The notes: generated from the letters alone by a model not told the origin. A stretch of DNA of 64,000 nt from Bog-756 sp963837805 (GCA_963837805.1 CAWIOU010000014.1:562597-626596), one strand, 5' to 3'. Positions 36,794-48,516 are shown, counted from the first letter of the stretch. Translations and numbers: made by a program.

Positions 36794-36797
<4 letters not shown>
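34710..36797 (+). CDS. Acyl-CoA carboxylase biotin-carrying (alpha) subunit
   Basis: A 695-residue protein with biotin carboxylase and biotinyl domains in one chain. The biotin carboxylase domain (about 15-465) shows LLVANRGEIAGRI, the ATP-grasp glycine loop ASAGGGGRGM, ERECSIQRRHQKIVEEAPS and NFLEMNTRLQVEHPVTE. A linker/BT-like region follows. The biotinyl domain ends the protein with EAMKMEH, biotin on Lys639. It carboxylates biotin with ATP and bicarbonate and feeds the beta subunit encoded just upstream. Both ends overlap neighbours by 4 bases, so beta, alpha and AtuA form a tight operon. Confidence 0.93.
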
Positions 36798-38641
<1,844 letters not shown>

Positions 38642-38733
38642 GCACCCCCACTTCGAGTTGGACAGGCAAGCGGCGCCACCCCAGCCGACCGACCGCCACC
38701 GCAGAGTGAACACCAGACCCGAGGAGCATCCCC

Positions 38734-39897
38734 ATGGACTTCATCGAATCCGACGAGCAGCAGATGCTACGAGAGGCGGTTGCCGCCATCGCCTCCAAGT
38801 TCGGTCACGAGTACTACGTGCAGAAGGCCCACGCCGACGAGCGCACCGAGGAACTGTGGAAGGCCGTGGCCGAGCCGGGATTCCTCGGAGTCAACGTTCC
38901 CGAGGAGTACGGCGGGGGGGGTGGCGGGATCGCCGAGCTGGCCATCGTGCAGGAGGAACTGGCCGCCGCCGGCTGTCCCCTCCTGGTCATCGTGGTCTCA
39001 CCGGCCATCTGCGCCACGATCATCGCCAAGTTCGGCACCGAGGCCCAGAAGCAGCGGTGGCTCCCACGGTTCGCCACCGGCGAGCTCAAGATGGCCTTCG
39101 CCATCACCGAGCCCGACGCCGGGTCCAACTCCCACAACCTGTCCCTCACCGCCACCCGGGACGGTGACATCTACCGTCTCAACGGCTCGAAGTACTACAT
39201 CTCGGGCGTCGACGAGTGCGAGGCCGTCCTGGTGGTGACCCGCTCCGGTGTCGATCCCGACACCGGCCGGGGGCAGCTCTCGCTGTTCGTGGTGGATACC
39301 GACACGCCGGGACTGGACAAGCAGGTGCTGCCGGTGGAGATCACCGCGCCGGAGAAGCAGTACACCCTGTTCTTCGACAACGTCCAGGTCGGTGCCGATC
39401 GATTGCTGGGCGCCGAAGGCGAGGGCCTGCGCCAGGTCTTCTTCGGATTGAATCCCGAGCGCATCCTGTCGGCGGCCACAGCCAACGGCATCGGGCGGTA
39501 CGCCCTGGACAAGGCGGCCGAGTATGCCAAGGGGCGCGAGGTGTGGGGCACGCCCATCGGACGTCACCAGGGGATCTCCCATCCTCTGGCCAAGGCCAAG
39601 ATCGACGTCGAACTGGCCCGGTTGATGACCGACAAGGCCGCGTGGCTGTGCGACCACGCCGGGGACACCCCCGAGGCCGGCGAGGCGGCCAACATGGCCA
39701 AATTCTCGGCCGCCGACGCGGCCCTGGCCGCGCTGGACCAGGCCATCCAGACCCACGGTGGGAACGGCATGTCGAGTGAGTACGGCCTGGCCGACATGTG
39801 GGGCATGACCCGCTTGCTCCGGATCGCCCCGGTCAGCCGCGAGATGATCCTCAACTTCGTGGCCCAGCACTCGTTGGGGTTGCCCAAGTCGTACTGA
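38734..39897 (+). CDS. Acyl-CoA dehydrogenase
   Basis: A 387-residue FAD flavoprotein of normal family length that introduces an alpha-beta double bond into an acyl-CoA. Seen are FGTEAQKQRWLPRFATGE, the FAD/substrate motif FAITEPDAGSNSHN, GSKYYISG, and the C-terminal GGNGMSSEYGLADMWG near the position of the catalytic acid in many family members. Gaggag stands at good spacing before the ATG. It is the fourth gene in the carboxylase-AtuA operon, 92 bases after AtuA. In terpene or leucine-type pathways such an enzyme acts just before the carboxylase. Specific substrate unknown. Confidence 0.93.
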   Translation: MDFIESDEQQMLREAVAAIASKFGHEYYVQKAHADERTEELWKAVAEPGFLGVNVPEEYGGGGGGIAELAIVQEELAAAGCPLLVIVVSPAICATIIAKFGTEAQKQRWLPRFATGELKMAFAITEPDAGSNSHNLSLTATRDGDIYRLNGSKYYISGVDECEAVLVVTRSGVDPDTGRGQLSLFVVDTDTPGLDKQVLPVEITAPEKQYTLFFDNVQVGADRLLGAEGEGLRQVFFGLNPERILSAATANGIGRYALDKAAEYAKGREVWGTPIGRHQGISHPLAKAKIDVELARLMTDKAAWLCDHAGDTPEAGEAANMAKFSAADAALAALDQAIQTHGGNGMSSEYGLADMWGMTRLLRIAPVSREMILNFVAQHSLGLPKSY

Positions 39898-40230
39898 GCG
39901 GCTGTCTATCGGGTCGCGTCCTTGCGTGTCGCTACCCGCCTGGTCATGACAGAAAGTCGCCGCGTCGAGGGCCCGATCGCATCGGCCCAAGGCTGATCTC
40001 CAGCCGCGAGTCCCGCAGTTCTGCGTCCCGTGGTGTAGGTGGAATCACGTCTATAAAAGCCCTGGTGCGGGACTTATTCTGATTTCAGAGCCATGAAATC
40101 CAACCCGCACCCTAGATCCCGCGTTCTGCCTCTCGCCGGGTGATTCGACGCCTGCGATCCCATGGAAGGGGATCGCCGGTCACGACATCGGAGCTACAGG
40201 AAGCAATGAAAATGGCCGAAGGGTGGACCA
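39898..40230. other. Intergenic region before the pilin operon, possible promoter
   Basis: No gene seen in about 330 bases. It is less GC-rich than its surroundings. A TATAAA at 40052-40057 could be a -10 element for the pilin operon, giving a leader of about 165 bases; I see no good -35. Imperfect dyad sequence (cgggtcgcg near 39911 and cgctacccg near 39930) may end the upstream operon. A 16-codon open frame from ATG 40093 is too short to call. Confidence 0.4.
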
Positions 40231-43200
40231 GTGAGATCTCTCCACCGACATCGAACGGCCGCGGCCGAGCGAGCACGCTCGAGCCACCACGACGAGGGAC
40301 TCACCCTCATCGAGGTGGTCGTGGCGTTCACCGTCCTGATGATCGTGCTCATTCCGATGTCCTACCTGTTCACCTCATCGGTCATCGCCGCCGGGCAGTC
40401 GAAGAACCAGACACAGGCACTGTCGATCGCCGAGAAGTGGCTCGAGATCGCCTCCAACCAGACCCCACCGGTCAACTGCAACGGCGAGGTCATCGTGGAC
40501 CAGAGCGTTCCGCCGACGGCGCCGGGCGCCCCCGCGACCACGGTGAGCACACTCTCGAACAACAAGACCCTCGCCACTCAGACGGTCATCAACGTGGCTT
40601 CGACAACCTTGTTTGCCGCCGCTCCCCAGACCATTCTGGTGGCGACCACGACCGGCCTCCAGAAGGTGACCTACACCGCCAAGTCCGCGTCCACGTTCAC
40701 CATTGCCACTGGATCCGGAACGGGCACGATGACGACCGGATGCCCCGTTACCCAACCGACGACAACGCAGACGGTCGGAACCCTCGCCTATTCCATCAAG
40801 GCGGAGTACGAGTGGACGACAGTTCAGAACGCCGGCGTCGGAGCCACCACAATCGCCGCCGCCTCGAACAACCTGACCCTCCCGCAGGGGACGATCAACG
40901 TGGTCTCGACACAGACATTTGCAGCAGCCTCCAGTGGCAATCCCCAGACTGCAGTCGTCGCCACCTCCACCGGCCCCCAGACGGTCATTTACACCGGCAC
41001 CACGTCGACCTCGTTGACCGGAGTAACGGGCGGAACCGGGAAGATGACCACGGGCGGCGCTGTCTCCCAGGACAACGAGCCGGATCTGTGCACCTCCGGG
41101 ACTCCCCAGCTGCTCAAGTTGCGGGTGACCGTCGGGTGGGGCCCGAACTCGGACGTCAACAATGTCCAGGACAGCGTCATTCTCAACTACCCGCCGGCCG
41201 GGATCCAGACCCTGGGCTTCATCGCCCTCCAGATGACCGGGGACACCACCGCCATCGACAGCCAGGGCGATCCGTGGAGTGAGCGGGTGCAGGCTCCCCC
41301 GGTCACCATTGCTGGTCCACAGAACCTGACCATCTACCCGGACAGCTATGGCTGTGCCTTCGCCCAGGTGCTCCCGAGCAGTGTCGGCAACACCTACACG
41401 GTGAGCGTGGCCAACGGGTCGAGCGGGACCCCAGCCGGCACGACCTACGGCACCCCATCGTTCGTGGCCAACGGGACGGGCACCGTCACCAGCCACGTGC
41501 TCCAGCAGCCCACGTCCGAGTCCCAGTCCGGCATCACCGTCAACATCGGCGCCGTGACCAAGTTGGCCGCGACCTATCCCTTGGCCTATCCCGGATACGA
41601 CCAGGGCAGCATCGTCAACCTCTCGTATCCCTCCTCCAGCGCCGTCGAGGACGGCGTGGCCTGTCCCGGCATCGGTCAGATCACCTGCATCGCCACCGGT
41701 GAGAACAGTGCCGGAGCCGTCGTCACCTGGTCGAATCAGTCGACCTGGTCGTCGGTGAGCCTCCCCACCTCCGCCACCCGCATCGCTTCCGTGGCCTGCG
41801 CCGGAACGGTGGAGTGCGAAGGGGTCGGGTACAACGTGGTCGGCGGGGTGAGCACCGGGGTGATCGTGGACGCCAATCCCGCGACGCCCTCACTGGCCAC
41901 TGCCTCCACCGGCTCGGCCCTCACCGGCGTCACGTCGCTGTCGCAGATCACCTGCCCGTCGGCGACCACCTGTGTGGCCATCGGTACGACGGCCACCGGC
42001 GCAGTGGTACTGATCGACACCATTTCGAGCGGCGGGGTGGATTCATGGACGGCGGCGACCATCCCCGCCAACGTCACCGGCCTGACCAATCTGGTCTGCC
42101 CTCCGGCTGGCACCGGCTGCGTGGCCCTCGGAACCACCAGCACACCCAGCTCCGGGACTCCGATCGCCATCTCCGGGGGATTCGGGAGCGCCGGCGTCGC
42201 CGCCCCATGGGGGACCGACACCTTCACCGGGTTCACCCTGAGCTCCCTTTCCTCGTTGGCGTGTCCATCGAATACGAACTGCATGGCCACCGGGGTGGGG
42301 AAGATCGGAGCGGGATCCAGCGGGCCGATCGCCATCGTCGGCATCTCCGCCAGTGGTTTCGGAACGTCGACCGTGGCCTTCACGGCCGATACCTACCCGA
42401 CCGGCACCACCGTCACCAGCCTGAACGGCCTCTCGTGCCCGTCGTCGGGAGACTGCCTACTGACCGGAGTAGGAACCAAAGGGGCCGGCACGGTGCCCCT
42501 GGTGATGTACGCGGCGATGACAGCGTCGGCCAAGTTCGCCAACGACACCCTTCCGACCGTCGGGGGCAATCCGGTGACCTCGCTGTCCCAGATAGCCTGC
42601 CCCTCTGCGACCGTGTGCGTCCTCATCGGGGCCACCACCAGCGCTCCGGCCATCCTCTCCGGGGCCATCACGTCACCGACCACCGCGGACACATGGACAA
42701 GCGCGACCGTCCCTGGCGTGGGCTCCGGCGCCGCCCTCACCCAGCTCGGCCAGGTGACGTGCTGGTCGGCGACCTCCTGCGCCATCACCGCGGTGGGTAC
42801 CAACGCCAGCAGCCAGCCCGCGGCCTTCCTGTTGGCCAGCAGCAGCGGAACGACCACCTGGACCTCAGTCGGTTTGCCGGTGGCCAACCCGGCGCTCTAC
42901 CTCAGCGACATCGACTGCACCACCTCGGGCTCCCCCGTCTACTGCTCAGCCGTCGGGGCCGGGCCCACCGGAGCCGTCGAGCTGACCTCCAGCAGCGGAC
43001 TCAATGGGTCCTGGTCGGACCAGACGCCGTCGGGTCTGAGCGGGAACGTAGCCAACGGCATTCCGGTGGAGATCAACAACACGAGCCTGCTCCCCAATGC
43101 CTACGCCAACGTTGTGACCCCCGGAGCCTCGCCCAATATCACCCAGCTTCCCGATCTGTACCCCTTCAACGGCGGATATGGGCTGTTCGCCGGCGACTGC

Positions 43201-43581
43201 TCCACCGAGCTCGGAGCGGGGAGTTTCAACGTCAGTCAGGCGGTCACCGTCCCGGGCGCCACATCGAACACCACCGTGCCGTTGGGGCTCCTCACTGTCC
43301 AGGCCCTCCATGCCGCGGGGGCCTCCATCGGGCTGCCCTACTCGGGGGCCACCTTCTCGGTCACCGCCACCTCAGGTTCTCCGTGCGGCGCCGACTCGTA
43401 CACGCTGCAGACGGCAGGCCCTGACGGGCTGAGCCGGACCGAGATTCCCTACGGTACCTACACACTGTCGGTCAGGGGAACCAGCACGGTGACCGAGGCC
43501 ATCACCGTCGGCGGCAGCAGCGTCGTCGCCAGCGGTACGACCTACCTGTTCCCGACCCCGGTCCCGGTGAGTGTGACGTGA
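40231..43581 (+). CDS. Prepilin-like surface protein with duplicated module and nine Cys-rich repeats
   Basis: 1116 residues. The N-terminus is a type IV/pseudopilin signal: basic leader, cleavage site DEG|LTLIEV with Glu at +5, then a hydrophobic helix. Then come two copies of a module of about 70 residues (40543-40749 and 40843-41064). From about 41670 to 43010 there are nine repeats of the type CPSATTCVAIG, each with two Cys a few residues apart, spaced about 40-70 residues, like blades of a propeller. A beta-rich end domain follows. It is likely exposed on a pilus or secretion-system tip. GTG 40231 has agggtgg upstream. Ten times a usual pilin in length. Confidence 0.75.
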   Translation: MRSLHRHRTAAAERARSSHHDEGLTLIEVVVAFTVLMIVLIPMSYLFTSSVIAAGQSKNQTQALSIAEKWLEIASNQTPPVNCNGEVIVDQSVPPTAPGAPATTVSTLSNNKTLATQTVINVASTTLFAAAPQTILVATTTGLQKVTYTAKSASTFTIATGSGTGTMTTGCPVTQPTTTQTVGTLAYSIKAEYEWTTVQNAGVGATTIAAASNNLTLPQGTINVVSTQTFAAASSGNPQTAVVATSTGPQTVIYTGTTSTSLTGVTGGTGKMTTGGAVSQDNEPDLCTSGTPQLLKLRVTVGWGPNSDVNNVQDSVILNYPPAGIQTLGFIALQMTGDTTAIDSQGDPWSERVQAPPVTIAGPQNLTIYPDSYGCAFAQVLPSSVGNTYTVSVANGSSGTPAGTTYGTPSFVANGTGTVTSHVLQQPTSESQSGITVNIGAVTKLAATYPLAYPGYDQGSIVNLSYPSSSAVEDGVACPGIGQITCIATGENSAGAVVTWSNQSTWSSVSLPTSATRIASVACAGTVECEGVGYNVVGGVSTGVIVDANPATPSLATASTGSALTGVTSLSQITCPSATTCVAIGTTATGAVVLIDTISSGGVDSWTAATIPANVTGLTNLVCPPAGTGCVALGTTSTPSSGTPIAISGGFGSAGVAAPWGTDTFTGFTLSSLSSLACPSNTNCMATGVGKIGAGSSGPIAIVGISASGFGTSTVAFTADTYPTGTTVTSLNGLSCPSSGDCLLTGVGTKGAGTVPLVMYAAMTASAKFANDTLPTVGGNPVTSLSQIACPSATVCVLIGATTSAPAILSGAITSPTTADTWTSATVPGVGSGAALTQLGQVTCWSATSCAITAVGTNASSQPAAFLLASSSGTTTWTSVGLPVANPALYLSDIDCTTSGSPVYCSAVGAGPTGAVELTSSSGLNGSWSDQTPSGLSGNVANGIPVEINNTSLLPNAYANVVTPGASPNITQLPDLYPFNGGYGLFAGDCSTELGAGSFNVSQAVTVPGATSNTTVPLGLLTVQALHAAGASIGLPYSGATFSVTATSGSPCGADSYTLQTAGPDGLSRTEIPYGTYTLSVRGTSTVTEAITVGGSSVVASGTTYLFPTPVPVSVT
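40543..41064 (+). repeat. Duplicated protein module inside the large pilin gene
   Basis: Codons 40543-40749 and 40843-41064 encode related segments of about 69 and 74 residues, each running from a SNN motif through NVxSTxxFAAA, PQT, VATxTG and TYTG-like sequence to MTTG and a final Val. They are separated by a short spacer. The similarity is clear in protein and weaker in DNA, so the duplication is not recent. Confidence 0.7.
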
Positions 43582-44480
43582 TGAGACGCCAGACGGTGGA
43601 TGCCGCCGAGATGGACGACGAGGGGCTGACCCTCGTCGAGCTCCTGGTGGCATTCGCCACACTGACCATCCTCATCACCCTGGTGGCCACCGCCGTCTCC
43701 ACCTATCTGAACGTCGGGACCAACGTAATTTCCTCTTACAGCGCCACCCAGCAGTTGCTTCCCAGCTCGATCACCATTCAGCGGTTGATCCGGAGCGAGG
43801 TCGAACCGGCACCCACCCCTACCGCCACCAGTATTCCCGTACCGGCATTCGTACTCGGGACCGTCGGCACCTACTCGACGACCTTCTACGCCAACACCGG
43901 AGGTTACAACGCCGCCACCGGCCCCTACGGGCCGGCGAAGATCGTGATGTCCTCGACCACCCCCGCCAAGTGCGCGGGGTGCTCGTTCTACACCTCGCAG
44001 TTCACCGTGATCCAATACCCGGCCTGCCCCTTCCCGGTGGGCTCAGCCGTCGGATGCACCGGGACCACCCAGACGTGCCCGTTGTCGGTGATCTCGGCCA
44101 ATGTGTGCCACTGGTCGACCGTCGGCAAAGAGTTTGTCACCGTCAACGGCGTGGTCAACGGCCAGACCAACCTCCAGAATGCCTCGACGCCGATCTTCAC
44201 CTACAACACACTTGACCCGTACTCCACCACCTACCTCGCCAACGCCGGCGGCACCCCGAGCGTGACGACCGGCCTCCTACCCAACTTCGCCGCCGGGACC
44301 TGTGCCGCGCCCACGCTGACCAGCGGTCAACCCAGCAGCTCCAATTGCCTGGCCGACACCGTCCAGAGCATCGCCGTGGACCTCCAGGTGCACGTGCAGG
44401 GGGCGCCGATCCAGGAGAACTCGTTCATCGTGTACCGCCTCTCGTCAGCCTCCTATCTCTACAGTCCCCTGGTCGGGTAG
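43581..44480 (+). CDS. Type IV/pseudopilin-like protein
   Basis: 299 residues. The prepilin signal is DDEG|LTLVELLVAF: peptidase site after Gly, Glu at +5, then a hydrophobic helix that would sit in the membrane and form the filament core. The rest is Ser/Thr/Tyr-rich with several Cys (for example CAGCSF), typical of a secreted beta-rich head. The ATG at 43581 shares its A with the stop of the large pilin gene, so translation is coupled. Probably a minor pilin of the same machine. No pilus ATPase, PilC or prepilin peptidase gene is in this window. Confidence 0.8.
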   Translation: MRRQTVDAAEMDDEGLTLVELLVAFATLTILITLVATAVSTYLNVGTNVISSYSATQQLLPSSITIQRLIRSEVEPAPTPTATSIPVPAFVLGTVGTYSTTFYANTGGYNAATGPYGPAKIVMSSTTPAKCAGCSFYTSQFTVIQYPACPFPVGSAVGCTGTTQTCPLSVISANVCHWSTVGKEFVTVNGVVNGQTNLQNASTPIFTYNTLDPYSTTYLANAGGTPSVTTGLLPNFAAGTCAAPTLTSGQPSSSNCLADTVQSIAVDLQVHVQGAPIQENSFIVYRLSSASYLYSPLVG

Positions 44481-44484
44481 CCAC

Positions 44485-46434
44485 ATGTCCAAAGCCGCCA
44501 CCTCCACCATCAAGAAGCTGGGCGATCGCCGGACCCGCTCCGAGTCGGGACAGACGGCGCTGATCCTGGTCATCTCCTTCGCGGTGCTGCTCACCGTCCT
44601 CGGGGGGATCATGGTCAATGCGATCGTCAACAACACGCCGATCCTCTCCCGGGCCTCCATCCAGCGTTACGCCTACCGCGCAATGGCGTCGGGGCTCAAT
44701 GCCTACCAGAACGCCATCAACGCCAACCCGTACCTGGCGGCCTGCAACTCGTCCACCAACAATGTCGGGCAGTGCGCGGGACTGAACTACCAGGACTGGA
44801 GCGTGGTGCCCGGCACCGACCTCGGAAACGGCGTGATTCCCGAGTACTACAAGTTCGACAACCCGCAGCAGGTCATCGACTCCACCACCAAGGCCATCAC
44901 CTATCTCGAAGTCCAGATCGTGGGAGCAGCCGGCTACCCCGGCCACTTCGACTACTACTCGACCGTCGCCACCTTCACCCCCCAGAACGGGTTCCTGAAC
45001 GCGGTGTGGTGGAGCAACTTCGAGTCCTCGGAGTTCCCCACAGGGACGGCGGCTGACTGCGACTACTTCAACAACCAGGGCCGGAATCTCAACAACGGCC
45101 AGGTCGGAAACACCCCTTGCACGGCCGTCGACTTCCAGACGGGTGACGCCCTCTACGGCCCCGTGTATTCCAACGACTCCCTCTACATCACCGGTAGTCC
45201 CCTCTTCAGTGGCACCGTCAACACCGCGGACCCGCAGTGCCTGTTCGTCAATGACGGCGCCAACGCAGACAGCGCACCGGCATGCAACAACCTCGACGCC
45301 GGCAACTACACCGCGGCCGGCAGCGGGTTCGGGCATGCGATCGAGCCGATTCCCACCGACAACTCACAGTTGGCGGCCACGGCCAAGCAGGGCGGTTGCT
45401 ACTACGAGGGCCCAACAACCATCAGTCTCTCGGTCTCCGCCGGGGTCGGAATGGTCAGCGTAACCAGCCCGGACACAAATGCCTCCTCCGGGGCGGACAC
45501 GATGAACCTCTCGGGCGTCGACACCAGCGTATGTCGGACCGACGGCACCGCCACGGTCCTCCCGAACAACGGGGTGATCTACGTCAACCAGGCCCAAACC
45601 GGCGCCCTCGGGGCCAATCCCTTCGATCCGAACACGAACGGCACATCCCAGGTCCAGAGCAACTGTTCGAACTGCTACTACGGCCAGAGCGCCACTCCCG
45701 ACAAGGAAGGGGACGCGTTCGTCAGCAACGCCACCACCAACGGCGGCCTCTCCGGTCACCTCACCGTGGCTGCCTACAACAACGTGATCATCGACGGTCC
45801 CCTGACCTACAAAGACTGCACCACGTGGGCGGGAACCGCATCAGAAAGTGTCTGTGCCTACAACAACGCGGTCAGCGGCACCAACGACACCCTGGGGCTG
45901 ATCGCCAACAACTACGTCGAAGTGAACCGACCGATCTACAACAACTCCGCCTCCAACTTCAACAGAGGAACTCCGCTGCCCGACTGCGGGTCGAGCGGGG
46001 CGCCCGCTGCCCCGCTCTGCGACCCTGCCACCACCACCGGGAGCCCGACCGGCGCCCAGGGCCTGACCATCGACGCCACCGTTCTCGCCCTCAACCAGTC
46101 CTTCGTCGTGAACAACTACGGCACCTCGGGCAACGAGGGACAGTTGACCGTCTACGGGTCCATCCAACAGGACGCCCGAGGTCCGGTCGGACTGGTGGGC
46201 GGAACCGGATACTACAAATACTATGTCTGGGACCCTCGGCTCACCCTCTACGGTCCGCCCTACTACCTCACCCCGGGCACGCCGTCGTGGGCCCTGGACT
46301 CTTCGGCCGAAAGCTATACGGGGCTGCCGCCGTACGAACCTGCAGTCCAAACCGTCCCGTCCACCACCCAGCCGACCTGGCCGGTGGCGCCTTCGCCGGC
46401 CGTGAACCCCACCAACGTCTCGACAACGCCCTGA
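44485..46434 (+). CDS. PilX-like membrane-anchored surface protein
   Basis: 649 residues. The N-terminus has ESGQTALILVISF followed by a hydrophobic helix, like PilX-type proteins, but lacks the Glu+5 of true pilins. The long outer part is rich in Asn, Tyr, Thr and Gly with many paired Cys, and includes stretches such as NNYVEVNRPIYNN resembling the bulky beta-helix part of DUF4900-like proteins. It ends in a Pro/Thr/Ser tail. It begins 4 bases after the preceding pilin, so the three genes form one operon. Likely a pilus tip or minor component; the function is not established. Confidence 0.65.
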   Translation: MSKAATSTIKKLGDRRTRSESGQTALILVISFAVLLTVLGGIMVNAIVNNTPILSRASIQRYAYRAMASGLNAYQNAINANPYLAACNSSTNNVGQCAGLNYQDWSVVPGTDLGNGVIPEYYKFDNPQQVIDSTTKAITYLEVQIVGAAGYPGHFDYYSTVATFTPQNGFLNAVWWSNFESSEFPTGTAADCDYFNNQGRNLNNGQVGNTPCTAVDFQTGDALYGPVYSNDSLYITGSPLFSGTVNTADPQCLFVNDGANADSAPACNNLDAGNYTAAGSGFGHAIEPIPTDNSQLAATAKQGGCYYEGPTTISLSVSAGVGMVSVTSPDTNASSGADTMNLSGVDTSVCRTDGTATVLPNNGVIYVNQAQTGALGANPFDPNTNGTSQVQSNCSNCYYGQSATPDKEGDAFVSNATTNGGLSGHLTVAAYNNVIIDGPLTYKDCTTWAGTASESVCAYNNAVSGTNDTLGLIANNYVEVNRPIYNNSASNFNRGTPLPDCGSSGAPAAPLCDPATTTGSPTGAQGLTIDATVLALNQSFVVNNYGTSGNEGQLTVYGSIQQDARGPVGLVGGTGYYKYYVWDPRLTLYGPPYYLTPGTPSWALDSSAESYTGLPPYEPAVQTVPSTTQPTWPVAPSPAVNPTNVSTTP

Positions 46435-46640
46435 CCGGGCCTGGCCGGACTGCGCTGCTCCCAGGTGGGCCGATCAACGGTACAGGTGTGCGCTGTCCAG
46501 AAGAGAAGGGTCGGAACGCGGTTCGGCCGGGCCGATCCGGCAGGTAGCCTGTTAGCGCGGGACGTCGTTGGCCCGGGCCCGCTGCGTCGTTTTCACGCCA
46601 CATCTCTTGTCCTCCACCCGCCACTCCTGACTGTGACCCC

Positions 46641-48479
46641 ATGCCCCTCCTGACCCGCGACGACATCCGCAACGTGGCCATCGTGGCCCACGTCGACCAC
46701 GGCAAGACCACCCTGGTCGACGCCATGCTCTGGCAGTCGGGGGCGTTCCGGGCCAACGAGTCGGTCAACGAGCGGGTCATGGACTCGGGTGATCTCGAGC
46801 GCGAGAAGGGGATCACCATCCTGGCCAAAAACACCGCCGTCATCCACAACGGGGTCAAGGTCAACATCATCGACACCCCCGGGCACGCCGACTTCGGCGG
46901 TGAGGTGGAGCGGGGCCTGACCATGGTCGACGGCGTCCTCCTGCTGGTCGACGCCTCGGAGGGACCCCTCCCCCAGACCCGCTTCGTGCTGCGCAAGGCG
47001 CTGGAGGCCCGGCTCCCGGTCGTGCTGGTGGTCAACAAGGTGGACCGGGCCGACGCCCGCATCGACGAGGTGGTCCACGAGGTGGAGGAGCTCTTCCTCG
47101 ACCTCGACGCCGACGAGCACCAGATCGACTTCCCCATCCTGTTCGCCAACGCCCGCGCCGGCTGGGCCAGCACCGAGCAGGGCGTGGTGGGCACCGACCT
47201 CGAGCCCCTCTTCCAGGCCATCCTCGACCGCATCCCCGCTCCCCACTACGACCCCGAGGCCCCGCTGCAGGCCATCGTGTCCAACCTCGACGCCTCCCCC
47301 TACCTCGGCCGGTTGGCCCTCTGCCGCATCCACAACGGCACCCTCAAGAAGGGGGCCACCGTGGCCTGGTGCAAGCTCGACGGCACCATCGAGAACACCA
47401 GGATCACCGAGCTCTACGTCACCGACGCCCTGGACCGGGTCGACGCCGCCGAAGCCGGCCCCGGGGAGATCGCCGCCGTGGCCGGGATGGCCGAGATCAC
47501 CATCGGCGAGACGCTGGCCGACCCCGACGACCCCCGGCCCCTCCCGGTCATCACCGTCGACGAGCCCAGCCTGTCGATGACCATCGGCATCAACACCTCG
47601 CCACTGGCCGGCATCGACGGGAACAAGCTCACCGCCCGCCAGATCCTCAACCGCCTCGACGCCGAACTGGTGGGCAACGTCTCGCTGCGGGTGAGGACCA
47701 CCGAGCGGCCCGACACCTGGGAGGTCCAGGGACGCGGGGAGCTCCAGCTGGCCGTGCTGGTCGAGACCATGCGCCGCGAGGGGTTCGAACTGACCGTGGG
47801 CAAGCCCCAGGTGGTGACCCGCGAGGTCGACGGCAGGCTCCACGAGCCCATGGAGCGGGTGGCCATCGACGTGCCCGACGACTACCTCGGGGTGGTCACC
47901 CAGCTGATGGCCCTGCGCAAGGGAACCCTCATCGAGATGGTCAACCACGGCACCGGTTGGGTGCGCATGGACTACCGGGTCCCGGCCCGCGGTCTGGTCG
48001 GCTTCCGGACCGAGTTCATGACCGAGACCCGCGGCACCGGCATGCTCCACCACGTGTTCGACGGGTGGGAGCCCTGGCACGGGGAGCTCAAGACCAAGCG
48101 CAACGGCTCGATGGTGGCCGACCGCCGGGGCATCACCACCGGCTACACCCTGATGAGCCTGCAGGAGCGGGGCATCCTCCTGGTCGGACCGGGCACCGAG
48201 GTCTACGAGGGCATGGTGGTCGGCGAGAACGCCAGGGACGAGGAGATGGACGTCAACCCGATCAAGGAGAAGAAGCAGACCAACGTGCGGTCGGCCTCGG
48301 CCGACGAGGCCATCCGCCTCACCCCTCCGCTCCTGCTGTCCCTCGAGCAGGCGCTCGAATTCATCTCCGACGACGAGTGCGTCGAGGTGACCCCCAAAGC
48401 GGTCCGACTGCGCAAGGTCGTGCTCGACCAGGCCACCCGCGGCCGGCAACGGAGCCGGGCCCGCAAAGCCGCACTCTGA
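46641..48479 (+). CDS. typA: Ribosome-binding GTPase TypA/BipA
   Basis: 612 residues, normal for TypA. The GTPase domain shows AHVDHGKTTLVDAML, DTPGHADFGGE and NKVDR, with EKGITI in switch I. Elongation-factor domain II follows, then VRTTERPDTWEVQGRGELQLAVL and the C-terminal domain containing GRGL-like RGLVGFRTEFMTETRG and VNPIKEKKQTNVR. It aids ribosome assembly and stress or cold adaptation. It is alone between the pilin operon and tRNA-Gln. No clear Shine-Dalgarno is seen at the ATG. Confidence 0.96.
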   Translation: MPLLTRDDIRNVAIVAHVDHGKTTLVDAMLWQSGAFRANESVNERVMDSGDLEREKGITILAKNTAVIHNGVKVNIIDTPGHADFGGEVERGLTMVDGVLLLVDASEGPLPQTRFVLRKALEARLPVVLVVNKVDRADARIDEVVHEVEELFLDLDADEHQIDFPILFANARAGWASTEQGVVGTDLEPLFQAILDRIPAPHYDPEAPLQAIVSNLDASPYLGRLALCRIHNGTLKKGATVAWCKLDGTIENTRITELYVTDALDRVDAAEAGPGEIAAVAGMAEITIGETLADPDDPRPLPVITVDEPSLSMTIGINTSPLAGIDGNKLTARQILNRLDAELVGNVSLRVRTTERPDTWEVQGRGELQLAVLVETMRREGFELTVGKPQVVTREVDGRLHEPMERVAIDVPDDYLGVVTQLMALRKGTLIEMVNHGTGWVRMDYRVPARGLVGFRTEFMTETRGTGMLHHVFDGWEPWHGELKTKRNGSMVADRRGITTGYTLMSLQERGILLVGPGTEVYEGMVVGENARDEEMDVNPIKEKKQTNVRSASADEAIRLTPPLLLSLEQALEFISDDECVEVTPKAVRLRKVVLDQATRGRQRSRARKAAL

Positions 48480-48516
48480 CCGACAGACGGCACGAGCGGA
48501 GGCACATCCGGGCCAG

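Noticed and set aside
40093..40143. Sixteen-codon frame before the pilin operon as a leader peptide
   Set aside because: No Shine-Dalgarno, no codon bias typical of attenuation and no downstream terminator-antiterminator pair.
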